DNA from: a virus
Virus record (IMG/VR): IMGVR_UViG_3300010885_054390
Span: 16,255 to 80,254 of that record
Direction: 5' to 3' (one strand)
DNA: 64,000 nucleotides
Shown: one piece after another, positions 28,901 to 37,340 of the stretch
Numbering within the stretch: position 1 is the stretch's first letter
How the letters are laid out: the number at the start of each line of letters is the position of its first letter
Made by a program: the position numbers and the translations under genes
Notes under the pieces: model-generated
What the model was told of the DNA's origin: nothing
Databases searched by the model: none
The model's input: only the letters and a program-made list of their open reading frames with translations

Positions 28901-31900
28901 CATCCGTATTGGCTTCTCCTAGTTCAATGGAGTCAAAGCCAAAACCTTTGAGCACCCCTTGGAAAAATGTATTCGCGAAGGCTGTGGAGTCTGCCAAGTG
29001 CGGGTAGCTTTGCTCCTCAATCGCATCGGCTGTAGTTTTAATTCTTTCGGAAACTTCAGATAGCTTCATTCCAGTTTGATCTGCAATAGCCTTCGAAAGC
29101 ATTGGGACAATCGCCTCTTTAATGAATACCGAGCCATCAAAGACGTGCTCTGGAACCGAAGCCATTCGCAACGGATTCTCCGCCCTTACAAAAACAGGCG
29201 TTTTCATTCTTGGCTTGCCGTCTTTTTGATAGGCCTGCGCTACGGAGAATTGAACGTCATCTGCCCTGACCTGATCTCGGCTATATGTCAACGCCCCGCC
29301 CGGGGTGCTTAGAGTATTAGGGGCTCTAATATCGGAGGTTGCTACGTAGTATTGAACTGCGGGGCTTCCGTCTGGTCGAGTCACCTTGCTGTTCCCGAAC
29401 CAGTCTTTAAATTCTTTGAGCTTTGTAACTAAGTTTAAAACTTCGGAATCGGGAGTTGCCTTCAAAAAGTAAGGTAGGCGACTCGCAATAAAATCTCTTG
29501 ACGCTGGGGAAATCGACGGGAAGACCTCATGGGTCAAGACAGCCGTAAGAGCTGGCACCGAATCTCCTTTAAAAATTGTACGTAGGCGGTCGAAGGTGCC
29601 CCTATCTAACCCCTCTTCTTGGAAGTCAGCGACAACTTTCTCCATTGTATTGTTGAAGGCCTCGGCTGAATTCCTGAACTTCTCAATTTGTTTAAACAGA
29701 TCGTAGTTCCTGCGGCGGAAGTCGGGGTTGTCCAATAAGCCAACACGATAGTTTCCGTTTTCGTCTATTTGGTCGTCAGCCTCTAAATATGATTCTTCGA
29801 TTCGGCGTACGAAAGAATCAATAAAAGCATTCTTACGGATAGCTTTTTTATAATCAAAGGCCTTCCCGTTAAGGAAAACCGGTTTCTTTGCGTAGCCAAC
29901 AACCTTTGCCAACTGCATCTGCTGTTCGTCTGTCGGCTCTTTCGGCCCAGTAACCTTCAGGCCAGCGTCAGAGACCTCAACCTGAAGCCAGTTTTTCTTA
30001 AAGTTAGAAAGGTCTTTCTTGGAGAACAGCTCTGTTTCGGAAATTGAATCGAAGTTTCCGCCCTCAATTAAAGCTCCCTTTGCGGTCATCAGACCGCTCA
30101 CCGGGTTCTCTGGGTTAAACGTTGTGGCTCCAATTTCAGTAAGTTCTATTTCGCTCGGCTCAATTGGAGTAATCCTCGCAGCATGAAGCCTGTCTCCGTA
30201 AACAATCTCTTTTGCGTCTTCAAAGGTAGCTCCGTTTGCCGTCTGCAAGAACCTCACTAAATCCTCCGACGGAACATACTTCGCAACAAAAGATGCTGCG
30301 TCTTTCAGGATTTCAGGGGAACCATTAAAGCGATAGGCTTCCGCCAGCTTTTTGTAGGCATCATCAAACAAGACTCTTTCGGCTGTTCCGTTTTTGGGGA
30401 CTTGCGGTAGCCTGCCGCTCGCAAATTTATTCGCGTCTAAACGATTTGCGGCCATGTAGCCTTCGTCCGGACTTAGCTTTGCTGTCTCTACATAGGTAAA
30501 CTTTCCATTGCTCTCCATCAAAGCCAAATTACCGCCAACTCCGGGCATCATAACAAATGCCTCGCCGGCCTTGGTACGCATTAACGGAACCTTGAACATC
30601 GAAGCAGTCGCGGCGAGAACTCGATCTTTGTTCTCTGAAGAGGCGTTAATTGCCCTTAGCAAATTGGTCTGAAAGCTTTCTTTCGTAGAAGCGCTAAAGC
30701 TCCCCAATAGGTCGTTCCAAAAATCAAGGACTGCCGTATTATTTTCAAAGACGCTAAAATCAGATATTACATTTTGAAGAGTCCTATTTTTTTCGTTTAC
30801 GTCAGTCCAATAGTTTTCACTCTCCATCTTTCTAGCAAAGGACATCTTCTGGAAACCCTTCATGCGTCGCAATGGGAAATTAAATCCCGCTACCGACCTC
30901 AAAAGCTGTTGGGATGGAGATGCGGCCCCAATGGTTGTATCTTGCTTGGGAGCTTCGACTTCCCAAGGAGCAGGTTCGTTTCTTCGGATCTCCGCTAGTC
31001 TCTTCTGTTCGGCTAAATACTTTTCATCGTCTTTCTTTACACCGGAGTAATTCAATTTCTTTTCCGGGTACATCATCTCCGGAAGAAGCTCAATTTCTTG
31101 TGCAGTCATACCCGGAAGTCGCTTGCCAGTAATCGGGTCGTACTCAGGTGCGCTACGCTTTGCGTAGGTTTTCGCCATAATAACAAGCTCAACTTCGGGT
31201 ATTCTTTGCCACTTCGTAAATTCTTCCGGAAGAAGAGCTACTTTTTGCTTTGCGTACGGGGCCGTTCCTTTTTCCGATTTAATATCTGAGTTGAGCAAGG
31301 AGTATCTGTGCGGGCCAAAGTTAAACCAACTATTCTGCCCCCTTGTTTCCGTTGTCAAAGCCCTCTGTGCATTGTCGGAAAACATCTGAGAATGCTTGAT
31401 CCAAGCATTTTCTTCCCCTCGGGGCCCGAAGCCGTAACCCTCTGCGGCGTGACCAAATAGGTCGTGAATTGCACGCAGTTTCTCGTTTAAACTTACTCCG
31501 TTTTCGTCTCGCTTTCCGAGGTAGGGGTGAGATTCTCCGCCAGTAAAATAGAACAACCGATTGTTGGAGCGAACATCCTTCCGCATTTCGGAAGAAGTTT
31601 CGTAGGGCTGACCTTCTTTTGTCCAAGGCTCAAAACGCATCCCCATCTTTTCTGTGGCAAACTTCCATTGCTCTTCAATCTCAGAAGCTAAAGATTCGTA
31701 GGCTTTTTTAACTTCTTCGGAAGGATCAAAGTCTGGAAGGTTTTCGTAGGCTTCCGCAATCTTAGTTGCCTCCTCTTTTCTGACTGGAACCCAAATGTGA
31801 TCCACCATAATCGGGCCACGGCGGGATGCCTCTTTGGCCTGTCTAAGTAGTCTGGCGCTGGATTGCGCCTTGCTCCAACCCCTTACGCGCCGATTGGCTT

Positions 31901-34900
31901 GCGGCGAGGCCGATTCTCCAACTGATCCTCCTCCGATAGCGGCCCGACTGACTCCGAGATGATAAGCCGCGAGCCCTTTGGTGAAATCGTCGGGGATGTC
32001 TTGTAGCCGATTCCCAAGTTGCTCAAGAAGTCCGGAGTAATCTTGTTGCTCGATGACTTGGATTTGTCCGAGCTCACTACGGGCTTCTTTGATGAGACCT
32101 TTGTAGGCTTCGAAGAACTTAGTGATTCTGTCTTGAGTTTGTTCATTTTGTTGTACTCCTAAGTAGAGGGTATTAGAGGCGGTGTCAATTCCGAACCCGT
32201 CTTCGAAGCCAAGCTTTCTAGCGTTGGCCACAAACTTGTTTAAACCGGATCGGTCTTTAAAGACAATCTCGTGCTCTACATCTGTGGGGTTAGTTACGTT
32301 AGTGTCGAAAATATAGACCGCCCTTTGAACTTCGGGGGTAGAAAACGGATTGGAGGCAAGCAAGGCCGCAAGGGGCTTGGGATCGCCCTCCGGAAGAGTG
32401 AATACAACTGACGGCTCCAATTGTAGCCCAACGTCTGGATTGTCCCATCCACCAACAGTATTTGTTGGGTCAGTTATGTTGTAGCCGAAGATCGAAGCAA
32501 GTTTCATTAGGTTCTTGCCACGCTTGGCAAACCTAGTTTCCGCCAAATTGTCTGCATTCTTCAGGCTCTTAAAGTTCCTATCGCGCATTGCAGCGACGGC
32601 GACCTTGGCGGCCCCAAAGATGTCCATCTCTCCGACGACATTCGAGATCTGGCCGGGAGTAAGCGGTTTAAACAGCGTTTTGCTTTTTGCGGGCCACCTA
32701 TCGTGAACTACGCCAAGCTCTAAGGAAATTGCTTTTTGAATCAATAGATCGATTTGGTCTCTACCGGGCTTGCCCTCCAAGAGAATATTGTTTCCGTCAT
32801 TCGTCATGCGGAGCCATCCACGGCTAAACATTTCATTGTTCACATTCTTGCCGAGGCTGTATCCGTATTTCTGCTGAAGGTCTTTATAAATTTCAGGCTC
32901 GTTCTCTTGGAGCCACATAATCATTTCGCCGGCGTGACTATCCATAGAATCCATTCCCTCGTAGCGAATTGCGGAGCTTTCTACTGGAATAATCTCGCCC
33001 TTTGGCCCCATCCAATAAGGATCGAAGTCGGGAAGTTTATCAATGGCTTTTGTGTTTGGCTCAGGGGTGATCTTAGCTGCGCCGAGAACGTCTCCCAAGC
33101 GATAGCGCTTCAGGCCAAGTTTCTTTAAAATTCCGGGGCTGGCATTTGCAAAACGAAGTGTTCCGATTTCTTTTATCATCGAAGGCCGAAGCGTTTCCGA
33201 CATCCACTTTTCAACTCGTTCCCTAGCCCTTTGCCTTCTTTTCTTTTCCCCCGAAGAAAGATTCCTAGTTCTGGTAGCATCCTTTTCGGACTCAAAGTAC
33301 CCTGTGATCTCAATCTTCTGTGAGTAGGGATTAAACTTTGCCTGTAGGTTTCCACGAAAGACGTTGTCGAAGATTTCTTTTTCGGCTCCCGTAAAAGGAG
33401 CTTCCGCAATAATCTTGTTTAGCTTTTGCCCTACGCTTTCTTTGCTTTCGCGACTAATTTTATCAAGGATCTCCGGCTCAACAGAAAGCACCGCTTGTCC
33501 ATTTTCATCGAAGGCTGCGTCCGTATACTCCGGAACTTCTTGCGATTCGATTGTATCTGGTACCTGCTCCCCCAGCCTATCGCCCCAGTTTGCCGTTACA
33601 GCCGTTTTAGCCTGCCCTGTTTCAGGATTTATGCTCGCTACCTTTTGGCTTTCATCCATTGAGTCAGTAAACGTCGGGGCATTGGGGTCTTCATCTGGGA
33701 GTACGGTGGCTTGGTCTTCGACGGAAGCGTCTATTTGAGGGGTTACGTCTTCCTCCATTTGGGGGTCGCTCTGCTCGTCAACTTGCTGTTGAATCGGCGT
33801 TTCGGTTTTATCTGACGGGCCTTTTTTCAGCTTTTGCTCTAATTCAGTGCTGATTAAACGCGAAAGTTTGTTCTTGATGGAGCGGAACACGGCTGTTTTT
33901 TGTTCCTCCTTACTGCCATTCTCTGGGAAATTTGTCTCTCGGGATGCGGTCATCAAATAGATAAGAGCTTCGTTTGCAACTTCGGAAGGGGTCTTAATGC
34001 CCATTCTCTCTAGCTCAAACTTGAACACCGGATTATTTCGAATGTATCCCGCAAAATACTTAACGGTTTCATTCACCATCTCCGGGTCATTAATGAGCGA
34101 GTCCAAGATCTTGTCGGCGTTCGGGTTTACATCCTCACCCATCTTGCTGTTTACGGTTACATCAATAGAATTGAAGTATTGCCCCTGTGCCGCTTCCTGA
34201 CCTCTCGGCGTCTCTCTTGTAACGGGAGCCGCGCCTAATGTCTCTTCATCCTCTGGAATAGACAAGGTTGGCTCGTCGGGCATTTGAGCTTTTTGTTCTT
34301 GAGGCTTTGATTTACCAACAAAAGCCTCGAAGGATGGAATAGGTACTTCGTCACCTTCTTTTGCCTTCACAATACTGTCACGAATCATCTGCCGGTACTC
34401 TGTTAGCTTCTGCGAGGCCTGCACCGGATCGCCAAGTATCTTTTTTGCAACTAAATTGCGGATTGTAGTCTCTCGTTTTTGAAGAGTTGCTGAGTCTTTC
34501 TTGCGGTCTTTCCCATCCCGACGCCTACCAGAATCATAGGCATCCGCGCTATTTTGATCTGGGAATACCAACCTAACGCTCCCGTACTTTCCGCGAGCCT
34601 GAAAGCGTTTAAGCGAAGAAGGGTTTACCTTTGCCGGAGTTTCTTTTTTTGCTGGCTTTGGAACTGGTGTCGCTTTTGCCTTCGGAGCTGGCGCCTTAAT
34701 CTTTTCGGCTTCTATTTCTTTCCGAATGTTGTCCCTAACAACGTTTAAAGCATCGAGCTGACGGTATCTGTCTTGCTCCAATTCCACTTCGTCAGGAACT
34801 GGGGACGCTTCAATCTCGGCAATCTTGTTTGAGGTTTCGTCAAACTTTGCTTGAAGCGTTGCAAGCCTTGAGGGCTGTTGCGGCTCTAATGTAGCAGGGA

Positions 34901-37334
34901 CAGCTTCTGAACCTTGCGTAGAAGCGTCTGGTTGAAGGGTCTCGAGAGGAGTGGCAGTTTCTTGAGGTTGGCCCTCTCCTTTTGTTTCGACGGGCGCGAC
35001 TGCGGCTGTAGCTGTTGTTGCTGCTTTTTTTGAGCTTTTCTGGAAAATTTTCTCAGCTTTTTGTTTTTCATCTAGCAAACTATTAATAGCCTTTAAATGC
35101 TCCTTTACAACAGGCGAGTCTTTTGAGAGCCCGCGAACCGCACGTTGCCAGTAATCCTTCGCTGAAAGAAGGGACTCCTCCAAGATTCCGGCCTTCTGTT
35201 TGTCCATGTCTTTTCTGTTTTGCCAAGTATCTTCTGTGGTGACTCCAATCTTTTTCCTTTGAATCAACTGGCGAACAAACTCGCTGTAAAGATTGTTGCC
35301 GCTAAGATTCTCGTCACCGTATTGAGCGCGGGTGTCGCGGATTTCTTTTTCTGTCATCTGCGAGGCACCCTTTTCACCAAACTCTTTTCTCCACTGGCTA
35401 AAGGAAGTTTTATTTGGGTCTACCTCTCCGCGATTGATGGCCTGCTGATAAAGGTTTGCCCTTGCCTTTGTCATGTCTGTGTCGTGAATCAACTCTTCTG
35501 CCATTGCAGATATTAGATACGTTTGTCGCCTTTTTTCGGCTAGCTGTGCGTTACCACCCTTTTCTCCCTTAACTTTTTGGTCAATGCCTGAAAGCTCTTG
35601 CTTGAGAAGATCTAGGTTTATTTGAACTGTATTTTCTTCATTGGTATCAATAGAGAAAGCCCTGTTATTGTCAGAAAACTTAATTGTGATCGGCTTGTCT
35701 GGGTTTGCTCCGAGCACATTGTAAGCTTCCTTCATTGCCATCCCGGTAAGCCTTTTTGCGCGGTTAAACGCGGACTCTTTTTGGGTGTTGTCTAGGCCGC
35801 TATGTAGGCTGTCAAAAGACTCCCTATCAAAAGTAAATGGGTTGTTGGCTTGTTCCTGCTCATCCCCCATTAGCTTAGTCATCAAGTTACTTTGATTCCG
35901 GAAATCTTGCATGGCCAAAGCCATTGATGTCTTGGGCGCGAAGTTGCGAAGCCTTTCAGCGACTAAGTCCGCCCTAGAAGATCCTCTCGCTGCTGCGATA
36001 ACCGGTGCTCCACCTCCGACCTCCAAAGCGCCCTCCATAGCGATTGCATTTGGGTCTGTAATGTCTCCGTAGGCCAACTGCTGGCTAAGCGCCTCTCCAC
36101 CCATTCCGCCCGTAACCTCAGTTAAAAATAAACCGCCAGTTTCAGCTACCTTCCGAAGCCTGCTTACCCCTTTTAGGCCAGCCTTTACAGCGGTGCTCTC
36201 GAAGGCGGAGGATAGCCCAAAGGTGGCAAGAGCCGTTAGCCCGTCAACAACGCCCACCGGAACGCCCTTTTCATTTGCGGCCTGCTTAACCTTGCCCATC
36301 AGCTCTTCGTTCTGCATTGCTGCGACAAGTTGCTCGGGGTCGTTTACGTTAATCCCGTCAAAGCCGGGTGTGGGATCTTTTAAAGGCTCCTTGCCATTCT
36401 TTACCCGCTCAATGTTCTTAGCCCGAATATCCTTTTGAATCTCGCCACTCAAAAGCCCCATTAACGTCCCCGAATATTCCAGCTCGTAGGAGCTCTTTCC
36501 TGTAGCGGTGGCTACGCCCGTCCTGAAGCCCTGCTTTGCGCCTTGAATGGCCCCCGGAATCGCGCCCACACCGTCAAAGGCGACTCCCACCCCAGCACCA
36601 ATTCCCGCCCCAGCAAGGGTCTGCCCCACAATGGCGTCTGCATTAGTGGCAATCTTTGGGGTAAGCATCGAGAGCTGCTCGACCATAGCCCCAGCAAAAT
36701 TGGGTAGAACCGACTTCGACAAAAAGATGTCCCCAACTGTTTCCTTTGGCGGGGCCAGTTTTGAGATCTCTTCGTTTAAACGCTTAACATCTGAGGCGGC
36801 TTTTTCCATGCCGCTTTGATCTTTTTCAGCCGCAGCTTTTTCCAAGGCTTCGGTGGCCTCGGACAATTGGTACTGCTTAAATCCGTAGGTTCCGCGCTCA
36901 AAAAGTTCTGGGCCATTAAAAACGTATTTCTCCAAGACGTTTCTGTCGGGCCTGTCCAACTGGAAGGCCTTCTCAATCTGTTTAAACTGATCGTTAAGTT
37001 GTTTTCTGCCTGTTGCCGTTTGGAGGGCTCCCGTTGGCTCAACGGCTTGAAGAGTTTTTCCGCGCCAAGTGTCAAAGAGTTCTTTTTTCTTTTCGAAGTC
37101 AGCCTTATCAAAGTTTGAGGCTACCTGATAATCGTTCCAGCTTTGAGGCCCGTTTTGTTGAGCCGGCTCTGTCGCAACCTGTTCTGCTGGGACCTCTTGC
37201 GAGGCTTCTTCCGCTGTAGCTAGCGATGAAAGTTTTTGATTTATCTCCGGTGTAAGCTTGTCGAGCTCTTCTTGAGTTATGTCTTCGGGGAGGTCAAGGT
37301 TCACTTGCCCCCTACCGGGGATGTCTACTAACAT
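25947..37334 (-). CDS. Giant polyvalent internal-virion (ejection) protein, 3795 residues
   Basis: The largest gene of the window. Visible parts: a short linker start (VDIPGRGQVNLDLPEDI); Gly-rich hydrophobic helices near residues 231-270 (GQTLAGAGIGAGVGVAFDGV); a degenerate metalloprotease-like EELIH near 612; acidic/Gln linkers and coils near 800-900; a sigma-region-2-like helix set near 1080-1190; a conserved HDLFGHAAEGYGFGPRGE and ETRGQNSW block near 1955-2010; an ADP-ribosyltransferase-type (ART-PolyVal) segment near 2655-2845 ending VVFNADQLKLANG; and a C-terminal LPD38-like domain from about 2950 (NPIRDLQTAAFN, YLFFNASLQGS). Such proteins are packaged with phage DNA and injected first. 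A recurrent [LIF]GAA motif separates the modules. No RNA polymerase motifs are seen, unlike N4 virion polymerase. Confidence 0.85.
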   Translation of the reverse strand: MLVDIPGRGQVNLDLPEDITQEELDKLTPEINQKLSSLATAEEASQEVPAEQVATEPAQQNGPQSWNDYQVASNFDKADFEKKKELFDTWRGKTLQAVEPTGALQTATGRKQLNDQFKQIEKAFQLDRPDRNVLEKYVFNGPELFERGTYGFKQYQLSEATEALEKAAAEKDQSGMEKAASDVKRLNEEISKLAPPKETVGDIFLSKSVLPNFAGAMVEQLSMLTPKIATNADAIVGQTLAGAGIGAGVGVAFDGVGAIPGAIQGAKQGFRTGVATATGKSSYELEYSGTLMGLLSGEIQKDIRAKNIERVKNGKEPLKDPTPGFDGINVNDPEQLVAAMQNEELMGKVKQAANEKGVPVGVVDGLTALATFGLSSAFESTAVKAGLKGVSRLRKVAETGGLFLTEVTGGMGGEALSQQLAYGDITDPNAIAMEGALEVGGGAPVIAAARGSSRADLVAERLRNFAPKTSMALAMQDFRNQSNLMTKLMGDEQEQANNPFTFDRESFDSLHSGLDNTQKESAFNRAKRLTGMAMKEAYNVLGANPDKPITIKFSDNNRAFSIDTNEENTVQINLDLLKQELSGIDQKVKGEKGGNAQLAEKRRQTYLISAMAEELIHDTDMTKARANLYQQAINRGEVDPNKTSFSQWRKEFGEKGASQMTEKEIRDTRAQYGDENLSGNNLYSEFVRQLIQRKKIGVTTEDTWQNRKDMDKQKAGILEESLLSAKDYWQRAVRGLSKDSPVVKEHLKAINSLLDEKQKAEKIFQKSSKKAATTATAAVAPVETKGEGQPQETATPLETLQPDASTQGSEAVPATLEPQQPSRLATLQAKFDETSNKIAEIEASPVPDEVELEQDRYRQLDALNVVRDNIRKEIEAEKIKAPAPKAKATPVPKPAKKETPAKVNPSSLKRFQARGKYGSVRLVFPDQNSADAYDSGRRRDGKDRKKDSATLQKRETTIRNLVAKKILGDPVQASQKLTEYRQMIRDSIVKAKEGDEVPIPSFEAFVGKSKPQEQKAQMPDEPTLSIPEDEETLGAAPVTRETPRGQEAAQGQYFNSIDVTVNSKMGEDVNPNADKILDSLINDPEMVNETVKYFAGYIRNNPVFKFELERMGIKTPSEVANEALIYLMTASRETNFPENGSKEEQKTAVFRSIKNKLSRLISTELEQKLKKGPSDKTETPIQQQVDEQSDPQMEEDVTPQIDASVEDQATVLPDEDPNAPTFTDSMDESQKVASINPETGQAKTAVTANWGDRLGEQVPDTIESQEVPEYTDAAFDENGQAVLSVEPEILDKISRESKESVGQKLNKIIAEAPFTGAEKEIFDNVFRGNLQAKFNPYSQKIEITGYFESEKDATRTRNLSSGEKKRRQRARERVEKWMSETLRPSMIKEIGTLRFANASPGILKKLGLKRYRLGDVLGAAKITPEPNTKAIDKLPDFDPYWMGPKGEIIPVESSAIRYEGMDSMDSHAGEMIMWLQENEPEIYKDLQQKYGYSLGKNVNNEMFSRGWLRMTNDGNNILLEGKPGRDQIDLLIQKAISLELGVVHDRWPAKSKTLFKPLTPGQISNVVGEMDIFGAAKVAVAAMRDRNFKSLKNADNLAETRFAKRGKNLMKLASIFGYNITDPTNTVGGWDNPDVGLQLEPSVVFTLPEGDPKPLAALLASNPFSTPEVQRAVYIFDTNVTNPTDVEHEIVFKDRSGLNKFVANARKLGFEDGFGIDTASNTLYLGVQQNEQTQDRITKFFEAYKGLIKEARSELGQIQVIEQQDYSGLLEQLGNRLQDIPDDFTKGLAAYHLGVSRAAIGGGSVGESASPQANRRVRGWSKAQSSARLLRQAKEASRRGPIMVDHIWVPVRKEEATKIAEAYENLPDFDPSEEVKKAYESLASEIEEQWKFATEKMGMRFEPWTKEGQPYETSSEMRKDVRSNNRLFYFTGGESHPYLGKRDENGVSLNEKLRAIHDLFGHAAEGYGFGPRGEENAWIKHSQMFSDNAQRALTTETRGQNSWFNFGPHRYSLLNSDIKSEKGTAPYAKQKVALLPEEFTKWQRIPEVELVIMAKTYAKRSAPEYDPITGKRLPGMTAQEIELLPEMMYPEKKLNYSGVKKDDEKYLAEQKRLAEIRRNEPAPWEVEAPKQDTTIGAASPSQQLLRSVAGFNFPLRRMKGFQKMSFARKMESENYWTDVNEKNRTLQNVISDFSVFENNTAVLDFWNDLLGSFSASTKESFQTNLLRAINASSENKDRVLAATASMFKVPLMRTKAGEAFVMMPGVGGNLALMESNGKFTYVETAKLSPDEGYMAANRLDANKFASGRLPQVPKNGTAERVLFDDAYKKLAEAYRFNGSPEILKDAASFVAKYVPSEDLVRFLQTANGATFEDAKEIVYGDRLHAARITPIEPSEIELTEIGATTFNPENPVSGLMTAKGALIEGGNFDSISETELFSKKDLSNFKKNWLQVEVSDAGLKVTGPKEPTDEQQMQLAKVVGYAKKPVFLNGKAFDYKKAIRKNAFIDSFVRRIEESYLEADDQIDENGNYRVGLLDNPDFRRRNYDLFKQIEKFRNSAEAFNNTMEKVVADFQEEGLDRGTFDRLRTIFKGDSVPALTAVLTHEVFPSISPASRDFIASRLPYFLKATPDSEVLNLVTKLKEFKDWFGNSKVTRPDGSPAVQYYVATSDIRAPNTLSTPGGALTYSRDQVRADDVQFSVAQAYQKDGKPRMKTPVFVRAENPLRMASVPEHVFDGSVFIKEAIVPMLSKAIADQTGMKLSEVSERIKTTADAIEEQSYPHLADSTAFANTFFQGVLKGFGFDSIELGEANTDDKAQNSRFVVFNADQLKLANGLNSDFTSSPDILGAAPIGGFKYQPENKVFFDESKVPFLPRFARELLGKYVTNADKILGLRRFWQDRFIDLKKIQESIEKQIGEPLPDSLNAYQLEELYHGKVGARLTDFNENIVEPILQKLRSSGISTAEIEEFMYALHAKERNARIRLINPMPPEPYFPGEDATPEELAKYNKAKKNKEYIEQLHERGSGMTDAEADDLIAKYKADDRATQLEESRQMIRQMIDGALRQRLDEGLISRPLFEALTDRYKDYVPLKGIPGATAEEIATSGQATGKGFNIRGEEVKPTLGRLSRAENILAYAMNSAAAGIVRAEKNVLGNALYELVQAYPDSDLWEIAKPQTVRRLVTRKDPESGEAFQYARDFIDPTWMNQDDIFATKINGETKFIRIKNPDLVRNLKNGGINSENWSSKVVGALATFNRLLSITRTGLSPEFFFTNPIRDLQTAAFNLSAEQYKDLSGRVVKSVLSLKPLRTSLAEEFNPNSTQDEWGDSYRAFLKAGGKLIGWVTGDIETQIKDIQKIVDGKDPNSAQKFLKASSNWIEKMNGGVENATRLAVFHHARELGATDQQAAAIARNATVNFTKKGEAGPVFNSIYLFFNASLQGSARLVQSVATSPKVRKLAVGAVTSGLLASMFNEASGGDDEDGESFWSKVPEFKKRTNIIIMLPGTKGRYVSLPLPYGYNTFWHTGNILSDLVLGKKTNGNTAVRMAETLMESFNPIGGARNLLSSLTPTVFQPLTDIYLNQDWAGRPITPSDFPGDASPTPASEKYFNSVTPAFKHLTKFMNEISGGNEVREGALSFSPEYMDYFAGYLTGAVGSTILRVASLPEKILNPNESLGLNDIPILRRFVGEQPSYADYERFSAIRQAAYTAIEEQKLLGGRGDTEGAQKASEKYAAEINVYPIVRSASGQLQKVKQQLKAIQKQSEEGGDDRSAEIKALKDRQKEIIMGVSKAYNEELSRQKN

Positions 37335-37340
37335 GACGTT

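Noticed and set aside
25947-37334. N4-type virion RNA polymerase
   Set aside because: Size would fit, but none of the single-subunit polymerase motifs is visible, and the parts that can be recognised are polyvalent-protein domains.
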